The notes under the pieces: model-generated
What the model was told of the DNA's origin: nothing
Database searches by the model: none
Seen by the model: the letters and a program-made list of their open reading frames with translations, nothing else
In this document: piece after piece, positions 54,256 to 64,000 of the stretch
How positions within the stretch are numbered: the stretch's first letter is position 1
Layout of the letters: each line of letters opens with the position of its first letter
Made by a program: the position numbers and the translations under genes
Origin: Nonomuraea gerenzanensis
GTDB taxonomy: Bacteria > Actinomycetota > Actinomycetes > Streptosporangiales > Streptosporangiaceae
Direction: 5' to 3'
Length of the DNA: 64,000 nt
NCBI RefSeq assembly: GCF_020215645.1
Contig: NZ_CP084058.1
Span: forward strand, 8,308,001 to 8,372,000

Positions 54256-55131
54256 GTGTTGCACACGCACGAGCGATTCGTGACCTCCGGCCCGCTCCGG
54301 ATCTGGACGGAGCGGGCCGGGGCTCCCGGGCAGCCCGCCGTCCTGATGGTCATGGGGTCGGCCGCCCAGGGTGTCAGCTGCCCCGACGCGCTGGTGAGCC
54401 GGTTGGTCGAGCGTGGGGTGCAGGTGATCCGGTTCGACCATCGGGACACCGGCCGGTCCAGCCTCGTCGACTTCGACGAACATCCGTACACGATCGCGGA
54501 CCTGGCGCGCGACTGCCTGGCCGTGCTGGACGGCCATGAGCTGGATGCCGCCCATGTGGCCGGGACCTCCATGGGGGGCATGATCGCGCAGTGGCTGGGG
54601 GTGCACGCGCCGGACCGGGTGCGGTCCCTGACGGTGATGTCCAGCTCGCCGATGGGTCACGATCCACGTCCTGTGTGGGCACGGGCGCGGGCCGGTGAGC
54701 CGGCCGACCCGGACGACCTGCCGCCGCCGTCGCCGGCGTTCCTCGCGCAGGTGGCGGCCGGGCTGCCGCCGGGCGTGGAGTCGGACGTGGCCCTGTTCCG
54801 GGTCTTCAACGGGCCGGTCCGGCCGTTCGACGAGCCGGCCGCCAGGGCGATGCTGGAGCTGGCGCTGTCACGGGCCACCGACCCGGCGGCCGCGGCCAAC
54901 CACCACCGGGCCGTGTGGATGGACGCCCCCGGCCTGCTCGCCCCGCTGTCGTCGATCACCGCGCCGACCTCGATCGTGCACGGCGACCAGGATCCGGTCT
55001 ATCCGCTCGCGCACGGCGAGGCCCTGGCTGCCGCGATCCCGGGCGCGGAGCTGCACGTCGTGCCCGGGATGGGCCATGTGATGACCTCACCGGGTCTGCC
55101 CGAGGAGGTCGCCGACCTGATCCGGCTGTGA
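54256..55131 (+). CDS. Alpha/beta-hydrolase
   Basis: The 291-residue protein starts at GTG 54256, 6 bp after TATCGT and with no ribosome site, so probably leaderless. It has the oxyanion region VLMVMGSAAQG, nucleophile Ser in AGTSMGGMIA, acid Asp in HGDQDPVYP and catalytic His in GMGHVMT. The layout resembles RdmC/DnrP-like esterases and other peptidase-S33-like hydrolases. It stands alone after a sigma module. The substrate is unknown. Confidence 0.87.
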   Translation: MLHTHERFVTSGPLRIWTERAGAPGQPAVLMVMGSAAQGVSCPDALVSRLVERGVQVIRFDHRDTGRSSLVDFDEHPYTIADLARDCLAVLDGHELDAAHVAGTSMGGMIAQWLGVHAPDRVRSLTVMSSSPMGHDPRPVWARARAGEPADPDDLPPPSPAFLAQVAAGLPPGVESDVALFRVFNGPVRPFDEPAARAMLELALSRATDPAAAANHHRAVWMDAPGLLAPLSSITAPTSIVHGDQDPVYPLAHGEALAAAIPGAELHVVPGMGHVMTSPGLPEEVADLIRL

Positions 55132-55234
55132 GCGGCGTGGGCGTGCTGTTGACCGTGCGCGTGGATCGAGTCCGGCGGGTTCTTCTGACGGTCGCCGTGG
55201 TTCTGCCTGCCGGCCAGGGCTGACAGGCGGAAGT

Positions 55235-55267
55235 GGCCCGTTCCGGAACCAACGAGGCGAACGGGCC
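55235..55267. terminator. Hairpin after the alpha/beta-hydrolase gene
   Basis: GGCCCGTTC at 55235-55243 pairs with GAACGGGCC at 55259-55267 (9 bp). An inner perfect palindrome GTTCCGGAAC lies at 55240-55249, so alternative pairings are possible. Confidence 0.5.
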
Positions 55268-55279
55268 GTTCATCCGGAC

Positions 55280-55495
55280 ATGAGCGCTGAGTCGAAGATT
55301 GACAGATTCCGGCGCCTGCCCGAGCGGCCGGACCCGGCCGCGTGGCAGGCCGGGCGGGACGAAGGGCCGTTGCCGCAGGCGATCGCCGAGCCGGTGGACG
55401 TGGGCGACACGGGCATGCGGTGGGTGGCGCCGGAAGTGGAGGCGTCCCGGCGGATCAGCGACGCGATCGTCCGCCACCGCACCTCTCAGGACTAG
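55280..55495 (+). CDS. Small hypothetical protein
   Basis: The 71-residue frame from ATG 55280 is acidic and polar (MSAESKIDRFRRLPERPDPA, then WQAGRDEGPLPQAIAEP). It has no signal or membrane segment and no strong ribosome site. Base composition fits a coding frame. No family is recognised and it could be non-functional. Confidence 0.45.
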   Translation: MSAESKIDRFRRLPERPDPAAWQAGRDEGPLPQAIAEPVDVGDTGMRWVAPEVEASRRISDAIVRHRTSQD

Positions 55496-55507
55496 GAACG
55501 TCCGGCA

Positions 55508-55582
55508 GTGACGGGCGAGGAGACGTGGCGGGCCGTCGGACGGCTCGCGGAACGCTTCGTGCAGCCGACCGATGATCGATGA
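55508..55582 (+). CDS. Very short open frame, possibly a gene remnant
   Basis: GTG 55508 opens a 24-residue frame (VTGEETWRAVGRLAERFV, then QPTDDR). No ribosome site is evident. It lies directly after the small hypothetical gene and may be a relic or chance frame. Confidence 0.2.
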   Translation: MTGEETWRAVGRLAERFVQPTDDR

Positions 55583-55672
55583 CGGCGACGACACCCAGCA
55601 CGACGACCAACCGCCGCCATGGCGGCCCGCCCGTTTTCGCCACACGGTACCCGTGTGAGCCTCAGGAACCCG

Positions 55673-56236
55673 TCAGTTCGTCAGCGTGAGCGGGTTGACC
55701 AGGTCGGCGTAGACCAGCAGCCCCGCCATGACCACCATCACCAGCGCCGCCGCGTACGTCAGCGGCAGCACCTTGGCGATGTCCACGTACGCGGGCGCCG
55801 GCCGCCGCATCACCTTGGCGTAGCCCCGCTTGAGCCCCTCCCAGAGCCCGCCCGCGACGTGCCCGCCGTCGAGCGGCAGCAGCGGGATCAGGTTGAACAT
55901 GCCGATCGCCAGGTTGAAGCCGGCCAGCAGGCTGACGGAGGTGGCGAGCTTGTCCTCGTCGGACAGGTCGGAGGCGAGGATCTCGCCGCCCAGGCGGCCC
56001 GCGCCGACCATGCCGACCGGGCCTTCGGGGTCGCGTTCCTCGCCGGAGAAGGCCGCGTGCCAGACGCCGGTCATCTTCTCCGGCAGGTTCACGATCGAGC
56101 CCGCCACCCTGGCCGTCTGCGCGCCCAGGTAGCCGAACACCTCGCCGACGCCCTGCGGCTGCCTCACCTGGGTGGGGCGCACGCCGAGGAAGCCGACGTT
56201 CCTGTCGACCTTCCCGGGGTCCTCCAGGCTCGCCAT
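55673..56236 (-). pseudogene. C-terminal fragment of an M50/RseP-type intramembrane metalloprotease
   Basis: The 187-residue frame matches the last part of a site-2 protease: VGFLGVRPTQVRQP, a membrane helix, LLAGFNLAIGMFNLIPLLPLDGGH with the third zinc-ligand Asp, and a final membrane helix. The N-terminal half with HExxH and the PDZ domain is absent; the upstream base pairs belong to the phosphatase gene end. Full RseP homologues are ~400 residues or more. It is either a decayed copy or an inactive partner protein; a pseudogene is the simpler view. Confidence 0.75.
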
Positions 56237-56284
56237 GCCACCGGCCTGCTTCCGGTTGCGTGGGTACGCGGGCCCGGCCCGTGA

Positions 56285-58795
56285 TCAGTGGAGCTGGATG
56301 CCCACGAGGCAGGTGTCGTCGTCGGTGTCGGATCTGCTGTGGGTCAGCAGGTGGTCCAGCCGGTGGCCGAGGCCCGTGCTCGGGTGCGTGGCCGTGCGCA
56401 GGAGCTGCTGCTGGGCCTGGTGCAGGGGCAGGTCGCGGCGCTCGATCAGGCCGTCGGTGTACATGAGCAGCACGTCGTCGGCGGCGAGCTGGATCTGGCT
56501 CTCCTCGTACGTCATGTCCGACAGCGCGCCGAGCAGGACACCGCTGATCATGTCCAGCTCGGCGGCCCGGCCGTCCCTGATCAGGACGGGCGGCAGGTGC
56601 CCGGCCCTGGCCCAGCTCAGCACCTGCGTCTCGGGGTCGTACAGCCCGCAGATCGCCGTGGCGGTCACGTTCTCGGTCAGGTGGTGGGCGACCATGTTGA
56701 GCCAGGCCAGCAGCTGGCCGGGGCCCGCGCCGGTGGCGGCCAGGCCGCGCAGGGCGTTGCGCAGCACGACCATGCCGGTGGCCGCCTCGATGCCGTGCCC
56801 GGCCACGTCGCCCACGGCCAGCAGGATCTTCTTGGACGGCAGGATGACCGCGTCGTACCAGTCGCCGCCGACCAGGTGCTCCTTCTCGGCCGGCCGGTAG
56901 CGTACGGCGACGTCCAGGCCGAACGCCTCCACCGGCTGCTGGCTGGCCGGCATGATGGCCCGCTGGAGCTGCAGCGCCAGCCGGTTGCGCTCGGCCGCCT
57001 GCTGCTCGGTGTGGGCGAGCTGGTCGCGGGTGGCCGCGAGCGCCATCTCCGTCCAGTGCTGGGAGGAGATGTCCTGGTACGCGCCCCGGATGGCCAGCAG
57101 CAGCCCGTCGTCGCTCAGCGCCGGCTCGGCCACCACCCTGATGTGGCGGGCGATGCCGTCGCGCCGCTGCAGCCGGAACGCGGCCGAGGCGGGCTGGCGG
57201 TGGTGCAGCACCGTGCGCAGGAAGCGGCCGATGACCACCGCGTCGTCGGGGTGGGCGTGCTGGGCCAGCAGCTCCAGCGGGATGGGCGGCTCGCCGGGAG
57301 CCATCCCGTACAGGGAGTAGAGCTGGCTGTTCCAGGTGATCTCGCCGGTGAGCGCGTTCTCCTCGAAGCCGCCGATGCGGCCCAGGCGCTGGGCGTGCTG
57401 GAGCAGGCTGGCCAGGCGGGTGGCCTCGTCCTGCAGCCGCCAGATCATCAGCACGTCCTCGCCGTGGCGGGTGATGCTCACGTGCGCGACGCTGGCCAGC
57501 GGCACCTGGTCGACCAGCGCGATCAGCGTCACCCGGTCGGACTGGAACGGCTCGCCGGTCGCGTGCACCCGCTCGATCTTGGAGAACAGGCCGTCGTCCT
57601 GCGCGGCCAGCGGGTACGCCTCCAGCAGCCGCGAGCCGGTCACCATCGCGGCCGGCCGCCCGGCCGGGTCGGCGAAGCGCCGGTTGGTGTGGCGGATCCG
57701 GAAGTCGGTGAGCCGGCCGTCGGCGCTCAGGCAGGGCCGCAGCACCATGGCGGCGTCGGGCAGCACGTCGGCCAGGTCGGTCAGCTCCGACGGCGGTGCC
57801 ACGTCGGGCGCGCCGACAGGACGCTCCAGCGTGTGCGCGCACAGCTCGGCCAGCGCCTCGATCTGCTTGACGATCTGGGGCGACGGCTTCTCCAGCGGCT
57901 CCGGCCAGCTGATCTCCAGCACGCCCAGCACGCGGCCGCCGGTGCCGGCGGGCACCGACGCGCGGCCCCCGCCGGGGGTGGCGTGCCAGCCGATCGAGGG
58001 CAGGCCGACGTCCGACAGCGCGCGCAGCCAGATCGCCTTGCGTTCGGTGAGCGCCTGCCGGGCGGGGGTGGCCACGCCGGGCGGCACGTAGCGCCAGCGG
58101 GCGGCCTCGGCCTCGTTGAAGCCGGCATAGCCGGCCAGGGCTAGTGAGGCGTCGTGGCCGGCCGCCCAGATGGCGACTGCGGTGGCACCGAGCGGGGTGA
58201 GCGCGTGCTGCAGCAGCGACTCGGCGACGGCCTGCGCGTCGCCCGCCTGCAGCATGCCGTTCTCGGCGCTGCGCATGCGCACCGCCACGCCCGCACCGCC
58301 TCCCCCACCGGCACCCGCACCGCCTCCCCCACCGGCACCTGCGCCGCCTCCCGCGCCGCCTCCCGAGGCGGGCCCTGAGGCGGCGCGATCACGCTCGGCC
58401 GGGGACAGCGCCTCGCGTGAACGGGCCGCGTTCAGAAACTCCCTGGCCGTCTCGCTGATGCGATCCCTGGCGGCGTGGTTGATGATGTCGGCCGACATCT
58501 CGATGGGCGAGACCCCCGCCTGCTCGGCCAGCGTCGCGATCTGCCGCGCGGCCTCGGTGAGGCCGCAGCCGAGCCGCTCGATCAGGATGCCCTTGGCCAC
58601 CTCGATCAGCGCCCGGCCCTCGGCCGCGTGCTGGGCCTCCCGCACCGCCTCGCGCAGCCGTTCGATGGTCGCCGCCAGGCGGCCGACGTTGGTCGCCGCC
58701 AGTCGGCCGACGTTGGTGGCCGCGCCCGCGTCCGGAAGCTCCGGGTAACCGGCGGTGCCGGGGTCCGGCGCAGCCGGGTGCTGGAGGTCGTGCAC
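56285..58795 (-). CDS. SpoIIE-type PP2C phosphatase with ANTAR-like, GAF and PAS domains
   Basis: The 836-residue protein starts after a duplicated octapeptide (ATNVGRLA, twice). Residues ~45-125 resemble an ANTAR RNA-binding domain (EGRALIEVAKGILIERLG, GVSPIEMSADIINHA). A Gly/Ala-rich linker (~145-170) follows, then a GAF domain (~185-335), two PAS domains (~345-585) and a SpoIIE PP2C domain (~605-836) with VGGDWYDAVI, VGDVAGHGIEAA and LLMYTDGLIERRD metal motifs. It is the downstream partner of the hybrid kinase gene (59 bp), suggesting a stress-signalling or partner-switching role. Confidence 0.85.
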   Translation of the reverse strand: MHDLQHPAAPDPGTAGYPELPDAGAATNVGRLAATNVGRLAATIERLREAVREAQHAAEGRALIEVAKGILIERLGCGLTEAARQIATLAEQAGVSPIEMSADIINHAARDRISETAREFLNAARSREALSPAERDRAASGPASGGGAGGGAGAGGGGGAGAGGGGGAGVAVRMRSAENGMLQAGDAQAVAESLLQHALTPLGATAVAIWAAGHDASLALAGYAGFNEAEAARWRYVPPGVATPARQALTERKAIWLRALSDVGLPSIGWHATPGGGRASVPAGTGGRVLGVLEISWPEPLEKPSPQIVKQIEALAELCAHTLERPVGAPDVAPPSELTDLADVLPDAAMVLRPCLSADGRLTDFRIRHTNRRFADPAGRPAAMVTGSRLLEAYPLAAQDDGLFSKIERVHATGEPFQSDRVTLIALVDQVPLASVAHVSITRHGEDVLMIWRLQDEATRLASLLQHAQRLGRIGGFEENALTGEITWNSQLYSLYGMAPGEPPIPLELLAQHAHPDDAVVIGRFLRTVLHHRQPASAAFRLQRRDGIARHIRVVAEPALSDDGLLLAIRGAYQDISSQHWTEMALAATRDQLAHTEQQAAERNRLALQLQRAIMPASQQPVEAFGLDVAVRYRPAEKEHLVGGDWYDAVILPSKKILLAVGDVAGHGIEAATGMVVLRNALRGLAATGAGPGQLLAWLNMVAHHLTENVTATAICGLYDPETQVLSWARAGHLPPVLIRDGRAAELDMISGVLLGALSDMTYEESQIQLAADDVLLMYTDGLIERRDLPLHQAQQQLLRTATHPSTGLGHRLDHLLTHSRSDTDDDTCLVGIQLH

Positions 58796-58854
58796 GTGCT
58801 CTCCTTGCCTGGTGACGAGGCCTGGTGACGGGGCGGTGGGGGACGGTACGCGGG

Positions 58855-63111
<4,257 letters not shown>

Positions 63112-63339
63112 GTCCCGCCTCTTCGCTCTGCCCGTCAACTTGAGCTGCCGCTCTTGTGCGTCCGTCGCTCCGTGGTGCCGAGGGCACGACTACCGACCTG
63201 TCTGTGCCTTCGTCACCGTTTTGTGAGGGTACTAGATCGCTGCACTGCTTCCCCCGCCTTCGGCCTGCCACAACGAGCCGCGGAGCCCGTGCTGGACGTG
63301 CGTGGCGCGGATCCCGTGACGATGCCGCCCGGCACCGTG
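63112..63339. other. Intergenic region between the hybrid kinase and ROK genes
   Basis: These 228 bp lie upstream of the kinase start and downstream of the ROK stop. I see the kinase ribosome site but no clear hairpin, palindrome or further gene. Any promoter is not identifiable by eye. Confidence 0.5.
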
Positions 63340-64000
63340 TCACCGTACGGCGGCCAGGGTGTTGAGGGGGTCGTCCAGGAGTCTGGCGAAGGCGAGCTCG
63401 GCGGCCCCGGCGAGCGTGGTGTCGTCACCGAGGGCCGTCACGGCCAGGAGCACCCGCTCGCGCGACACCGGCAGGACATGCGCGTCGATCCGGGCACGGA
63501 CGCGCGCCGCGGCACCCGGATAGACGTCGCGGAGCATCCCGCCGAAGACCACGAGCGCCGGGTTGAACAGGTTGATGAGGTTGACGACGCCGACGCCGAG
63601 CCAGTCGCCGACGCGGTCCAGGGCCTCCCGCGCCCGGGGCTCACCGGCCTCGGCGAGGGCGACCACGGCCTGGATGCCGTCGCGTCCGATGAGGTCGCCG
63701 GCCCGTCCCGCGTAGTCGAGCAGCGCCTGCTCCCCCACCTCGGCCTCCAGGCACCCGCGCGACCCGCACAGGCAGGGGCGCCCGTCGAACGGGTTCACCA
63801 GCATGTGCCCGAGCTCGCAGCCGTAGCCCGCGTCGCCGTCCAGAAGTCTGCCGCCGACGATGATCCCGCCGCCGACGCCGACGTCCCCGTGCAGGTAGAT
63901 GAGGTTGTCGACGTCGCGTCCCGCGCCGCGTACGTGCTCGGCGACCGCGCCCAGATGCGCCTCGTTGCCCACCTCGACGGGCAGCCCGAGGCCCAGCCCG
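63340..64000 (-). CDS. ROK-family protein, C-terminal part (runs off right edge)
   Basis: The visible ~220 residues are the second half of a ROK fold: LPVEVGNEAHLGAVAEHV, NLIYLHGDVGVGGGIIVGGRLLDG, and the zinc/ROK signature LVNPFDGRPCLCGSRGCLEAEVG, then NLINLFNPALVVFGGM. The N terminus lies beyond 64000, so a DNA-binding domain (repressor, NagC/XylR type) cannot be told apart from a sugar kinase. The VEVGNEAHLGA form favours an actinobacterial ROK repressor. Confidence 0.85.
   Translation of the reverse strand, partial: GLGLGLPVEVGNEAHLGAVAEHVRGAGRDVDNLIYLHGDVGVGGGIIVGGRLLDGDAGYGCELGHMLVNPFDGRPCLCGSRGCLEAEVGEQALLDYAGRAGDLIGRDGIQAVVALAEAGEPRAREALDRVGDWLGVGVVNLINLFNPALVVFGGMLRDVYPGAAARVRARIDAHVLPVSRERVLLAVTALGDDTTLAGAAELAFARLLDDPLNTLAAVR

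Overview
The window is very GC-rich with strong third-position G/C bias and GTG/TTG starts. It carries actinobacterial regulators: LAL-type LuxR giants, ECF sigma/CU044_5270 pairs, a SARP and F420-type enzymes. Together these point to a filamentous actinomycete, most plausibly a Streptosporangiaceae such as Nonomuraea. That assignment is inferred from gene families; no rRNA is present. I see no tRNA, rRNA, CRISPR array, insertion sequence or phage gene.

Layout. 1-4110: phosphonate locus with a GntR regulator (cut by the left edge), an FAD oxidoreductase and phnDCE. 4115-9075: LysR/metallo-hydrolase pair, an AraC-type HTH protein and a LAL regulator. 9072-11846: decayed thioredoxin-reductase-like gene, response regulator/histidine kinase pair and a small secreted protein. 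12155-15193: spinster-like MFS gene, then an ECF sigma gene translationally coupled to a membrane-anchored solute-binding protein. 15307-22879: small metabolic genes (DUF2804, GNAT, VOC, SnoaL-like, SDR), LysR and TetR regulators, a metallo-hydrolase, an orphan TOPRIM protein and a secreted Cys protein.

22990-29115: Pls/PosA-type membrane NRPS (adenylation, carrier and three membrane/left-handed-helix units) overlapping an M1 aminopeptidase gene, with a divergent SARP. This is a candidate locus for a cationic homopoly(amino acid). 29165-32847: the most novel-looking segment, a compact minus-strand operon MauE-like > TlpA-like > S26 signal peptidase > ABC exporter > two small Cys-rich peptides. 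The two peptides share a Cys framework and an A-x-A-A-C-T junction. No RiPP-modifying enzyme is present, so the chemistry suggested is disulfide formation outside the membrane.

33027-40652: FadR-type GntR regulator and a perfect 16-bp palindrome ahead of a molybdenum-hydroxylase operon. The operon holds FAD, 2Fe-2S and a molybdopterin subunit split into two genes, then MoxR ATPase, CoxE-type VWA protein, amidohydrolase and YciI-like protein. 40703-55131: F420-type oxidoreductase, orphan sugar-binding lipoprotein, two ECF/CU044_5270 modules, M23/propeller exoprotein, second LAL regulator with an internal minisatellite, Old Yellow Enzyme/MFS pair and alpha/beta hydrolase. 55673-64000: fragment of an intramembrane protease, SpoIIE-type phosphatase, six-repeat HAMP hybrid kinase and a ROK protein cut by the right edge.
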